Part shown: piece by piece, positions 7,782 to 15,839 of the stretch
How the letters are laid out: every line of letters starts with the position of its first letter
How positions within the stretch are numbered: position 1 is the stretch's first letter
NCBI GenBank assembly: GCA_035760965.1
Contig: DASTRY010000088.1
Coordinates: 1-36,359, forward strand
DNA length: 36,359 nt
Direction of reading: 5' to 3'
DNA from: JADGHX01 sp035760965
Lineage (GTDB): Bacteria; Pseudomonadota; Gammaproteobacteria; Steroidobacterales; Steroidobacteraceae
Translations under genes and position numbers: made by a program
The notes under the pieces: model-generated
The model's input: only the letters and a program-made list of their open reading frames with translations
The model's database searches: none
What the model was told of the DNA's origin: nothing

Positions 7782-9421
7782 TGACGCAGGATACGGTTTT
7801 CGAGCCACGGCGTCTTCGGCACGATCACGTCTCTGGTCGCATCCGCCTGCGCGGCGAATGGTTTGACGACGCCGGTCGGACCCGTGAGACACGAACCCGT
7901 GTCCAGATAGTGAAGCGCGGCAGCGAGCCGGCCTTCGGTCGCATCGCCGAGCGCGTGCGAGAAGTCGTCCGCCACGGAGCAGCCCGGCAACGTCGCATCT
8001 GCGCCGCCGGTCACGATCGAGTTCGCGGGGAAGAAGCCGTCGGTGTAGTCGCCGTAGTTCTTGGCATTCACGCCGCGGAACTGGATCGAGAAGTAAGTCG
8101 TGCCGCAGTTGTCCTGCGCATAGAAGCCGTAGGGCTTGCCGCAGGTCACCGAGCCGATCTGGATCACCTCGACGTCCACACCGCGCAGGCCGTTGATGAT
8201 CGCCTCGCTGGCGGAGCACGTCGTGTTTCCCGTCAGCACGAAGACGCGCTGCAGATCGAGATGCGGCAACTGCACTCCGGCCGGCATGGCTCCCGGGAGA
8301 CCCACGGTCGTCGAAAAGAAAGGCGTGGGCGTGATGGGCCCGCCGACGATCGGATTCGTGTTCGGGAACTTGCTGTTGAACTGCTGCAGCTCGAACGTCC
8401 GCCCGGCCGTTTGCGCCGGCCCGGCGATCATGTAGGCGAGCTCACTCGCGATGGCGAGATAGCCCCCGCCGTTGTAGCGGATGTCGAGCACCAGATCCTG
8501 CACGCCGCGAAGCTGGTTGATGGCGTCGATCAGCTGGCCTTCCGCCGTCGCGATGTGATCGTTGAACTGCAGGTAGCCGATGAGACCCGACGGCGTGCTG
8601 ATCTTGTGCACGTTCTGCACGGGTGTCGACGTGAACGTCTGGGCGACCAGGTTGACCGTGCGGGTCGTGCCGTTCAGGTCCCGGACGGTGAACGTGTGAC
8701 TCTCTCCGGCCTTCGCGGGGAATAGACCGGCGTTCAGCTTGTCGACGTCGTTGCCGTTCGCGAGGTCTTCGCCGTCCACCGTGAGCACTTCCACACCGCG
8801 CACCATGCCCGCCGTGACCGTCGTCCCGGGTGGGTTCGGTTCGACGTACGCGACGAACGCCTGCCGATTCGGCGGGAAGGTCTGTGTGAGCGCCCAACTC
8901 AGCCCATACGAGACTTCCTCGCCCGCGGTCGACAGCGAATCCCAGACGTCGGTCGGGTACGTGAAATGGAACTTGTCCTTCGGCGCGCCCGTCGGGCTCA
9001 GCCCCGAGGTCTTGAGCCGGTCGAAGTAGTCCGAAGTCGGATACAGGTTCGGGTCGAGGTCCGGCACCTCGCTGTACCAAAGATAAGTCTCGTTGGTCCA
9101 CGAGCGCAGGAAGTTGTTCTCATCGAGCCGCGAGCCCCGGGTGTCGGGATAGGGCTGGCCGGTGAATGGATCGACCCCCGAGCGCGGCGCCGCGCAGCGA
9201 TTGATGAAATTCGAGGACGGCTGGAACACGCCCGGCGTCCAGGTGCTGCCGCCGGAGCCGCCACCGCCGCCACCGCCGCCACCGCCGCCTCCTCCTATGC
9301 CTCCGCCTCCAGCCGAGGAGCCTCCGCCCCCACCGCCGCCGCAGCTCGCCAACACCAATGAGAAGATCGCGAGCGCGAGCAACCCTGGCACGCCGTGCCC
9401 GCGCGGGTTCCATGATTTCAT
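7778..9421 (-). CDS. S41-family serine peptidase, polyglycine lipoprotein
   Basis: A 547-residue lipoprotein of the C-terminal-processing (S41) family. The signal peptide ends in lipobox LASC with C27 as the lipidated residue. Residues 27-59 are almost pure glycine with a few Ser, a spacer from the membrane. After a family-specific N-terminal region (about 60-190) come a PDZ-like segment (about 195-260) and the S41 catalytic domain: LVLDIRYNGGG (about 310-320), predicted nucleophile S403 in TCSASE, and general base K429 in TCGKP. The 26-residue Ser-Lys spacing fits Prc-like Ser/Lys dyads. The ATG has an AGGGAG ribosome site, so in-frame extension to 9694 is rejected. Its natural substrate is unknown. 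The stop overlaps the next gene as ATGA. Confidence 0.9.
   Translation of the reverse strand: MKSWNPRGHGVPGLLALAIFSLVLASCGGGGGGGSSAGGGGIGGGGGGGGGGGGGSGGSTWTPGVFQPSSNFINRCAAPRSGVDPFTGQPYPDTRGSRLDENNFLRSWTNETYLWYSEVPDLDPNLYPTSDYFDRLKTSGLSPTGAPKDKFHFTYPTDVWDSLSTAGEEVSYGLSWALTQTFPPNRQAFVAYVEPNPPGTTVTAGMVRGVEVLTVDGEDLANGNDVDKLNAGLFPAKAGESHTFTVRDLNGTTRTVNLVAQTFTSTPVQNVHKISTPSGLIGYLQFNDHIATAEGQLIDAINQLRGVQDLVLDIRYNGGGYLAIASELAYMIAGPAQTAGRTFELQQFNSKFPNTNPIVGGPITPTPFFSTTVGLPGAMPAGVQLPHLDLQRVFVLTGNTTCSASEAIINGLRGVDVEVIQIGSVTCGKPYGFYAQDNCGTTYFSIQFRGVNAKNYGDYTDGFFPANSIVTGGADATLPGCSVADDFSHALGDATEGRLAAALHYLDTGSCLTGPTGVVKPFAAQADATRDVIVPKTPWLENRILRQ
9240..9345 (-). repeat. Polyglycine-encoding triplet tract in S41 lipoprotein
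   Basis: Consecutive GGN codons encode runs of 7, 4 and 13 Gly directly after the lipidated cysteine, broken by Ser, Ala and Ile. It is in frame and comparable to the tract in TpsA. Confidence 0.85.
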
Positions 9422-9503
9422 CGAGACTCCCTCTTGTCGGATCCTTATGTCCCAGTACCCGGGCGCGAGCGTGCTCACTCTTGCGTGCGCATGCACTCCC
9501 GGT

Positions 9504-10211
9504 TCACGCCGCGGCTCCCACCAGCGCTCCGACCCCCGCAGTGATTGCCATTGCGAGCCCTCCCCAGAATACAACGCGCGCGGCTGCACGGAGAGGGCGC
9601 GCGCCGCCTGTTTTCGCCGACACCACCCCGAGAACGGCGAGGAACCCCAGCGAGGCGCCGGCGGTGATGGGCAGTAGCAAATTCTGTGGAGCAAGTATCA
9701 CTACCAGCAGTGGCAAAATCGCACCGGCTGCGAAACTGGCGGCGGATGCGAGCGCCGCCTGGATGGGGCGAGCCGCCGTGATATCCGAGATTCCGAGCTC
9801 ATCGCGCGCATGGGCGCCCAGCGCATCGTGCGCCATGAGCTGCACGGCCACCTTGCGTGCGAGCTCGCGCTCGAGTCCGCGGCCGATGTAGATGCGCGCC
9901 AGCTCCTCGAGCTCCGATTGCGGCTCCTCCGCGAGCTCCCGCTTTTCCTTGGCGAGGTCCGCTTCCTCGGTGTCGGACTGCGCGCTGACCGAGACGTATT
10001 CGCCGGCGGCCATCGACATCGCGCCGGCAACCAGCGCCGCCACTCCTGCAACGAGAATGCTGCTCTGAGAAGCCTCGGCGGCGGCCACTCCGAGAATCAG
10101 ACTCGCGGTGGAGACGATGCCGTCATTGGCACCGAGTGTGGCCGCACGCAGCCATCCGAGGCGCGTGACTTGATGGCTCTCGCGATGGCGAGCACGACTC
10201 GCGCGCCTCAT
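9504..10211 (-). CDS. VIT1/CCC1-family transporter
   Basis: A 235-residue membrane protein of the vacuolar iron transporter family (Fe2+/Mn2+:H+ antiport in characterised members). Seen: LRAATLGANDGIVSTASLI in the first helix, GAMSMAAGEYVSVSAQ in the second, then a Glu-rich cytoplasmic loop (about 78-120, EEADLAKEKRELAEE) that binds metals in plant VIT1. Three further hydrophobic helices make up the C-terminal half. Length and order match bacterial members. Metal specificity is not determined. The ATG has a GAGGAG upstream. It stands apart from both neighbours (82 and 105 nt gaps), so it is probably its own unit. Confidence 0.93.
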   Translation of the reverse strand: MRRASRARHRESHQVTRLGWLRAATLGANDGIVSTASLILGVAAAEASQSSILVAGVAALVAGAMSMAAGEYVSVSAQSDTEEADLAKEKRELAEEPQSELEELARIYIGRGLERELARKVAVQLMAHDALGAHARDELGISDITAARPIQAALASAASFAAGAILPLLVVILAPQNLLLPITAGASLGFLAVLGVVSAKTGGARPLRAAARVVFWGGLAMAITAGVGALVGAAA

Positions 10212-10316
10212 GGATTTCGCTGCTCCTCACGTATCGGTCGCCGGCTTGTGCCGAGCGGCGCGCGGGAGTGTAGAGCGCGCCGCCCACAAGGCAATACCAT
10301 CCGGCGCCGCTCGCGC

Positions 10317-11465
10317 TCAGAGGAGCCGGCTCAAATGCGTCGCATACCAGCGGTCGAAGGTATGCACGCAGTCCTCCGTCGGCTGATACGGGCCCGGGCG
10401 ATAGCCGCGCGATGCGACGCCCGCCTGCGTACGCTCGCACAACGCCCAGTCCTGGCGATTGGTCACGTCCCAGAATTCGACGATGTCCGACGTGTCCGCG
10501 TGCTTCTCGACGGCCTCCTCCGTCACCAGCCACTCGCACACGATGTGCGTGCGGTCGGGCGACACCGGCCAGGCGGTGTGAGTCAGCACGTAATCCGGAT
10601 GCGGGCTCAGCAACAGATTCGGATACACGACGTAGTAGTGCACCAGCCGGCAGTCCTCGTGCGTCAGGCCGGGGATCGTCGGGAGGTCGCTCTTGCCGCT
10701 CATCGACATCGTGGCGACGCCCTCCCGAAGCATCATCGGGCCACCGTTGAAGCAGTCGCCCGTCTCGCTCTTGCGCGCGCTCCGTGGCAGCGCCTCGCTG
10801 ATGCGATGGAGCTGGGGATGCGCGCCCGCGCAGTGATAGCACTCGCTGTAGTTCTCGCAGATGAGCTTCCAGTTCGCCGCCACGTCGTACTCGATGCGCT
10901 TGCCGCAAACGAGATCTGCCATGCGAAACCGGCTGAGATCGGGCAGTTCCCTGAAGTGCACGGCCAGCGGCTCCGCCTCCGCGTCGAGGTTGGCGAAGAG
11001 GAAGCCGTGAAACGGCTCGACCCGCACGGACACGAGCGGAAACTCTTCCTTGCGGAAATCCGCGCCCATTTGCGGCGCGTTCTGCAGCGTGCCGTCGATG
11101 TTGTAGCTCCACGCATGATACGGGCACACGACTCGCGAGAGTCCATTGCCACAGGGCGCATCGAGCAGCTTCGAACCGCGGTGGCGGCACACGTTGTAGA
11201 AGGCGCGCACGCCGCCGTCGCGACCCCGAATGAAGATGACGGAGTTGCCCCCGATGTCCCTCAGAAAATAATCGCCGGCCGACGGAATGTCCGATTCTCG
11301 GCCGACGCACAACCACTGCCGCGCGAAGATGCCGCTCTGTTCGAGTCGGAACACCTCCTCCGACGTGTAGACGGCGCCCGGCAGCGTGCGCGCCTCTGCG
11401 AAAGGCTGCAGCGTGCGCGCGAGTGCGGCGCGAATGCTCGAATCGATCTGCGTTGCCATGGTCAT
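10317..11465 (-). CDS. Rieske non-haem iron oxygenase, GbcA/Stc2-like alpha subunit
   Basis: A 382-residue oxygenase. The Rieske cluster motif is C93-x-H95 and C114-x2-H117. The mononuclear iron site is in ENYSECYHCAGAHPQL with H211 and H216, plus an Asp in the later EFWDVTNRQDW region. E208 probably takes part in electron transfer. The NWKL-EN-ECYHCAG-HP pattern and the C-terminal CEWL..EFWD.TNRQDW..C..TQ.G..SRGYRPGPY segment resemble glycine-betaine and proline-betaine demethylases rather than aromatic-ring enzymes. N-dealkylation of a quaternary or tertiary amine is therefore the best guess. No ferredoxin reductase gene is nearby. It is last in an operon after the MFS and P1 peptidase genes (12-nt gap). 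Confidence 0.88.
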   Translation of the reverse strand: MTMATQIDSSIRAALARTLQPFAEARTLPGAVYTSEEVFRLEQSGIFARQWLCVGRESDIPSAGDYFLRDIGGNSVIFIRGRDGGVRAFYNVCRHRGSKLLDAPCGNGLSRVVCPYHAWSYNIDGTLQNAPQMGADFRKEEFPLVSVRVEPFHGFLFANLDAEAEPLAVHFRELPDLSRFRMADLVCGKRIEYDVAANWKLICENYSECYHCAGAHPQLHRISEALPRSARKSETGDCFNGGPMMLREGVATMSMSGKSDLPTIPGLTHEDCRLVHYYVVYPNLLLSPHPDYVLTHTAWPVSPDRTHIVCEWLVTEEAVEKHADTSDIVEFWDVTNRQDWALCERTQAGVASRGYRPGPYQPTEDCVHTFDRWYATHLSRLL

Positions 11466-11477
11466 CCAGCTTGCCTC

Positions 11478-12674
11478 TTACTGTGCCGCGCCCGCTCCTT
11501 GCAGGCGGTTGTACTTGCGGAGCAGCTCCCTCAATCGGTCGTGCGGAAGTGCGACGACGCGGCGATCGTCAACCCCGACCATCGTCTCGGCGGCCACCAG
11601 TGCGTTGACGATGGCCTCTTCCGTCGCATCCACGGTGGCCTCGAACAGCGGCGTGACGCGCTCGTTCGGCAGCATGCGCACTGTGGGCACACCGTTGTCC
11701 GTTCCGATGTTCTGATTGGCCGTGGAAAAGGCGATGAAGATGTCGCCGGAGGAGTTGCCGGCGATGCCGCCCGTGCGCGCGATGCCCATGCTCGCGCGGC
11801 GGGCGATCCGTTTCAGTTGATGCGGGAGCAGCGGCGCATCGGTGCCGATGACCACGATGATCGAGCCCATGTCCGTCGCCGAGTCCGCCCGCTTCGGCTG
11901 CAACGACGCGTAAGCCGGGCTCTCTGGAATCTCCCGACCGACGGGTACACCTGCGATCGTCAACTGCGGGCGCCTGCCGAAGTTCGCCTGCACCAGCACG
12001 CCGACGGTGTACTCACCCGACTCGTCCGCGACGCGTCGAGACGAGGTGCCGATGCCGCCCTTGAACTCGTAGCAGATCATGCCGGTGCCGCCGCCCACGT
12101 TGCCCTCGGCGACCGGCCCACCCTTCGCACCATCGAGCGCGGCCTGCGCGTGCTCGGCCGTCACGTGAAAACCGTTGATGTCGTTGAGCCAGCCGTCCCA
12201 TGTTTCCGCAACCACGGGCAGCGACCACCAGTCGTCGAGATCGATGTCCGGGTAGTGCTTCAGCGACCACGCGATCACGGCATCACGCACGACACCGACG
12301 CTGTGTGTGTTGGTGATCATCACCGGCCCCCAGAGCTGGCCGGACTCGTCCACCCACGTCGTGCCGGTCATCTCGCCGTTGCCGTTCTGTGTGAACCAGC
12401 CGGCGAACACCGGGTCGCCCGGCTTCGACTTGCCTCGCGGCAGAATCGCCGTCACGCCCGTGCGCACCGGACCGGTGCCACGCTTCAATGCGCCGTTGCC
12501 GGATATGAGCGTCACGTGTCCGACTTCGACGCCGGCCACATCCGTGATCGCATTCAGACGGCCGGGCGTTCCGTGGAACGGTACGCCGAGATCGCGCGCG
12601 CGAGGCTTCTGCCCATCGGCCGCATGCGCGACCGCAACGAGTGCACAAAGCACAAACGCCACGAGCGCGCGCAT
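11478..12674 (-). CDS. P1/DmpA-family aminopeptidase, exported
   Basis: A 398-residue precursor of the S58 (DmpA/BapA) family of N-terminal nucleophile hydrolases. Characterised members release N-terminal D-Ala, amidated or beta-amino residues. Residues 1-18 are a signal peptide (MRALVAFVLCALVAVAHA). Family blocks: ITDVAGVEVGH, GNGEMTG, WGPVMITNTHSVG, and NVGGGTGMICYEFKGGIG with the autoproteolysis site in IGTSSR (208-213), where one Ser becomes the nucleophile. C-terminal VIGTDAPLLPHQL and GIARTGG are also typical. Length fits an unprocessed precursor. The gene begins 5 nt after the MFS stop. Cleavage of an unusual amide in the periplasm is inference. In-frame extension to 13025 overlaps the MFS gene and is rejected. 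Confidence 0.93.
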   Translation of the reverse strand: MRALVAFVLCALVAVAHAADGQKPRARDLGVPFHGTPGRLNAITDVAGVEVGHVTLISGNGALKRGTGPVRTGVTAILPRGKSKPGDPVFAGWFTQNGNGEMTGTTWVDESGQLWGPVMITNTHSVGVVRDAVIAWSLKHYPDIDLDDWWSLPVVAETWDGWLNDINGFHVTAEHAQAALDGAKGGPVAEGNVGGGTGMICYEFKGGIGTSSRRVADESGEYTVGVLVQANFGRRPQLTIAGVPVGREIPESPAYASLQPKRADSATDMGSIIVVIGTDAPLLPHQLKRIARRASMGIARTGGIAGNSSGDIFIAFSTANQNIGTDNGVPTVRMLPNERVTPLFEATVDATEEAIVNALVAAETMVGVDDRRVVALPHDRLRELLRKYNRLQGAGAAQ

Positions 12675-12679
12675 GCCCC

Positions 12680-13990
12680 TCAATCCCCTTGCACCCGGAC
12701 GAAGAGCCACAAGATCGCGCCGACGACGGCGAACACTGAGCCGCTGGCGAGCGTCGGGAGCCATCCGAAGTGATCCAGCATGATGCCAACGACGGGCGCG
12801 AGAAAGCCGGCGATGTTGCCTCCGGTGTTCAACACGCCCGTTGCGGAAGCCGTGTGCGGCCCGGCGACATAAGTCGTCGCGGCCCAGAACGGTCCCTCGA
12901 TGAATTGCGTGAATCCGAAACAGAGCGAGAGGAGCGCAACGGCCACATACGCATGCGGCGACTGCGCGCCCGCGAGCAGCAGGATCGCGACGAGACCCAA
13001 GCCGACGACCGCCGGCAAACGACAACCCCAGCGCGGCCCGATCCGCTTGCAGAGCGCATCACAGACACCGCCGCCGACTGCCGCGAGCACAGCGCCGACG
13101 ATGAACGGCAGCGCGTACAGAAACCCGCTCTCGAGTAAGGCGAAGCCGCGCTCCTCGACCAGATACGTGAACAGCCACTGCGAGAAGATGTAGAAAACAT
13201 AGTTGTCGCAGAAGTACGCGGCCGAGAGCAGCAGCACGTCCCGATGGACGATGACCTTGCGCCAACCGCTCACGCCGGGCGCAATCACCTCCGGCGCTGT
13301 GCGCCCGGCGTTGATGAGCTCCAGCTCCTCGCGCGAGACCGCTCGGTGCTCGGCCGGCGTATCGCGCCCGTACCACCACCACCACGCACCCGCGATGAGC
13401 CCGACCGGTGCGAGGATGTAGAACGATTCGCGCCAGCCGTATTGCACGATCAAGAGCGTGACGATCGGGCCGAGCGCGGCCTGCCCGAGCGTGAGCCCCG
13501 AGCTCAGCACCGCATTCGGCAACGCCCAGCGCGCCGGCGGAAACCAGTTGGCGAAAGTGCCGGCCGCGACCGGGAACATCGGCGCATTGGCGATGCCCAT
13601 GAGAAACCGCACGATCATGAAGGCGATGAGCGCTCCACCCGCGGAAGCCGCCATGAGCCCCGGCAAGAATCCCGTGAACGCGGTGAGCACGCCCCAGCTC
13701 ACCGCGATGATCGTCAACGCGCGGCGCGAGCCGAATACATCGCCGAAGACGCCGCCAGGGATGTTGAAGAGCGCGTACGCGAAGTTGAAGCTGCCGAGGA
13801 TCCAGCCGATCTCCTCGTTCGAGAAATGGAATTCCTGCTTGATCGCCGGCAGCGCCACCGACAGGTTGTTGCGCAGGAAATAGTTTACGAAGCTCAGTAC
13901 GAAGAGCAGGCCGAGGATGCGGAAGCGCACCGGGATCGACGCGGCGCGCGCCGCGGCCGGCAGGCCATTGAGCTCAACATCGGAATTCAC
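12680..13990 (-). CDS. MFS transporter, anion:cation symporter type
   Basis: A 436-residue carrier with 12 predicted membrane helices. The N-terminal RFRILGLLFVLSFVNYFLRNNLSVALPAI and GWILGSFNFAYALFNIPGGVFGDVFGSRR are typical of the ACS family (DgoT, ExuT, GudP-like), which imports organic anions with protons. The start is set at the GTG at 13990 because GGAGG lies 4 nt upstream; an in-frame ATG at 14098 would add 36 hydrophilic residues with no family counterpart. It is first in the operon with the DmpA-like peptidase and Rieske oxygenase. It is divergent from the dehydrogenase gene, so it plausibly imports the substrate or product of this cluster. Confidence 0.9.
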   Translation of the reverse strand: MNSDVELNGLPAAARAASIPVRFRILGLLFVLSFVNYFLRNNLSVALPAIKQEFHFSNEEIGWILGSFNFAYALFNIPGGVFGDVFGSRRALTIIAVSWGVLTAFTGFLPGLMAASAGGALIAFMIVRFLMGIANAPMFPVAAGTFANWFPPARWALPNAVLSSGLTLGQAALGPIVTLLIVQYGWRESFYILAPVGLIAGAWWWWYGRDTPAEHRAVSREELELINAGRTAPEVIAPGVSGWRKVIVHRDVLLLSAAYFCDNYVFYIFSQWLFTYLVEERGFALLESGFLYALPFIVGAVLAAVGGGVCDALCKRIGPRWGCRLPAVVGLGLVAILLLAGAQSPHAYVAVALLSLCFGFTQFIEGPFWAATTYVAGPHTASATGVLNTGGNIAGFLAPVVGIMLDHFGWLPTLASGSVFAVVGAILWLFVRVQGD

Positions 13991-14147
13991 GCGGCCTCCG
14001 GGCGTCTGCGGCGATCGGGGGTGATCATCTGCGCGCCATTGTGCCTCGGCGCGCGGCCCGAAGCGTGCCGGCGCGCCATCCCGGAGCGAGCGCGCCATGG
14101 AGGCCGGCGCCGGCCACGATGACGTCGTGTTTCAAGTCACCGCCCGA

Positions 14148-14177
14148 TTGTTCCGAATGACCCGCTGCCCATACTAT
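14148..14177 (+). promoter_or_regulatory. Candidate sigma70 promoter for the dehydrogenase-aminotransferase operon
   Basis: TTGTTC (14148-14153), an 18-nt spacer, then TACTAT (14172-14177). It lies in the 266-bp divergent region and would give a leader of about 70 nt before the ATG at 14257. The matches are partial (4/6 or better) and no activator site was recognised. Confidence 0.4.
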
Positions 14178-14256
14178 ACGACCGTTCAACAAGGGGACAG
14201 CCCGCCCGCCCTCGCAGCCGCCGACCTCCGGGCGCGACCCTCTGGAGCGAGTGCCC

Positions 14257-15822
14257 ATGGACTTCAAGCTCACCTACTCGACCATGTTCGACCCGCCCGC
14301 GGCGTTGCACGAGCGGTTCGAGACGGCGCTCACGCGAGTGCGGAACGCGCTCGGCGCGAGCCACGCGAGCTTCATCGATGGTGCGGACCACGCACTCGAA
14401 GTCGCCTTCGACCTGCGCACGCCCATCGATCGGACCTGCGTGCTCGGGCGATTTCCCGATGCCACGCCGGCAGAAGTCGACCGCGCGATGGCCGCCGCCA
14501 AGCGCGCTTTTCCCGCCTGGCGGCGCACGTCGCCCGCCGAGCGCAATCGCATCCTGCGACGCGCGGCCGAGTTGATCGAGGAGCGCGTGTACGAAATCGG
14601 TGCCGCCGTTGCGCTCGAAGTGGGCAAGAACCGCATGGAGGCGCTCGGTGAGGTGCAGGAAACCGCGGACTTCTTCCGCGTGTACTGCGACGACTACGAG
14701 CGCGGGCGCTTCGAGCACGCGCTGCCGGACGATCCGCTCCCCGACTATCGCAGTCACAACCGCTCCGTGATGAAGCCGTACGGCGTGTGGGTCGTGATCA
14801 CGCCTTTCAATTTCCCGTTCGCGCTTGCGGGCGGCCCCGTGGCCGCAGCGCTCGTGACCGGCAACACCGTCGTGCTCAAGGGAGCGACGGACACGCCGTG
14901 GGCCGGCCGCATGCTCGCGGACTGTCTGCGCGACGCGGGCATTCCGCCCGGCGTGTTCAATTACGTCTCGGGCAGCGGGCCCGTGGCCGGCGAGGCGCTC
15001 GTGAATCATCCGGATACGGCCGGTATCACGTTCACCGGATCGCATGCGGTCGGCATGCACATCTACCGGCGCATGGCGGCCGGAACGTGGCCGCGGCCGT
15101 GCATCGCCGAGATGGGCGGCAAGAATCCGGTCATCGTCAGCGCGGCTGCGGATCTCGAGCGCGCGACGCTCGGCATCGTGCGCTCGGCCTTCGGACTCAG
15201 TGGACAGAAATGCTCCGCGGCCTCGCGCGTGTACGTACACGAAGCCGTCGCCGACGAGCTGATCGAGCGGCTCGTCGCGCAGGCCGAGCGTATTCGCGTC
15301 GGCGATCCGACTCGGCGCGAGAACTGGATGGGACCGGTGATCAACGAGCGCGCCTGGCGCAACTATTCCCGCTACATCGAGGAGCTGCGCGGCGGTGGGG
15401 CACGCATCTTGAGCGGCGGCAGATGGCTCACCGACGGCGAGCTCGCGAACGGCTTCTACTGTGCGCCGACGTTCGCCGAAGCCCCGCTCGCGCATCCTCT
15501 ATGGCAACAGGAGATGTTCCTTCCCATTGCGATGATCGCGCGCGTTGCAGACCTCGACGCGGCGATGGCGCTGGCGAACGACAGCTCGCTCGGCCTCACC
15601 GCAGGTTTCTACGGCGCGCCCGAGGAAGTCGAGTGGTTCTTCGATCGCATCGAAGCCGGGGTCACGTACGCCAACCGACCGCAGGGCGCGACGACGGGAG
15701 CCTGGCCCGGCTACCAACCGTTCGGGGGCTGGAAGGGCTCCGGCACCTCCGGCAAGGGAATTGCGTCGGCGTATTACCTGGCGCTGTATCAACGCGAGCA
15801 ATCGCAGACGCTCGTCGAATGA
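14257..15822 (+). CDS. Aldehyde dehydrogenase, L-glutamate gamma-semialdehyde (P5C) dehydrogenase type
   Basis: A 521-residue NAD(P)-dependent aldehyde dehydrogenase. Seen: catalytic C319 in SGQKCSAASRVYV, general base E285 in AEMGGKNPVIV, N185 in TPFNFP, K208 in VLKGAT. The C-terminal GATTGAWPGYQPFGGWKGSG with TSGKG resembles stand-alone 1-pyrroline-5-carboxylate dehydrogenases, which make glutamate from its semialdehyde in proline catabolism. The overall length (over 500) also fits that group. A related omega-semialdehyde substrate is possible because no proline dehydrogenase is in the window. GGAG lies 9 nt before the ATG, so this start is preferred over GTG 14251. It is cotranscribed with the aminotransferase. 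Confidence 0.88.
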   Translation: MDFKLTYSTMFDPPAALHERFETALTRVRNALGASHASFIDGADHALEVAFDLRTPIDRTCVLGRFPDATPAEVDRAMAAAKRAFPAWRRTSPAERNRILRRAAELIEERVYEIGAAVALEVGKNRMEALGEVQETADFFRVYCDDYERGRFEHALPDDPLPDYRSHNRSVMKPYGVWVVITPFNFPFALAGGPVAAALVTGNTVVLKGATDTPWAGRMLADCLRDAGIPPGVFNYVSGSGPVAGEALVNHPDTAGITFTGSHAVGMHIYRRMAAGTWPRPCIAEMGGKNPVIVSAAADLERATLGIVRSAFGLSGQKCSAASRVYVHEAVADELIERLVAQAERIRVGDPTRRENWMGPVINERAWRNYSRYIEELRGGGARILSGGRWLTDGELANGFYCAPTFAEAPLAHPLWQQEMFLPIAMIARVADLDAAMALANDSSLGLTAGFYGAPEEVEWFFDRIEAGVTYANRPQGATTGAWPGYQPFGGWKGSGTSGKGIASAYYLALYQREQSQTLVE

Positions 15823-15839
15823 TTGCGGAGATCGGACAC

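Noticed and set aside
9810..12773. 987-codon plus-strand open frame
   Set aside because: It spans antisense to three well-supported genes (VIT transporter, Rieske oxygenase, DmpA-like peptidase); long antisense frames are expected at this GC content.
14787..15839. N-terminal extension of the 4-aminobutyrate-type aminotransferase
   Set aside because: The open frame runs back through the dehydrogenase gene in another phase; the aminotransferase family starts at about 15840, where a ribosome site exists.
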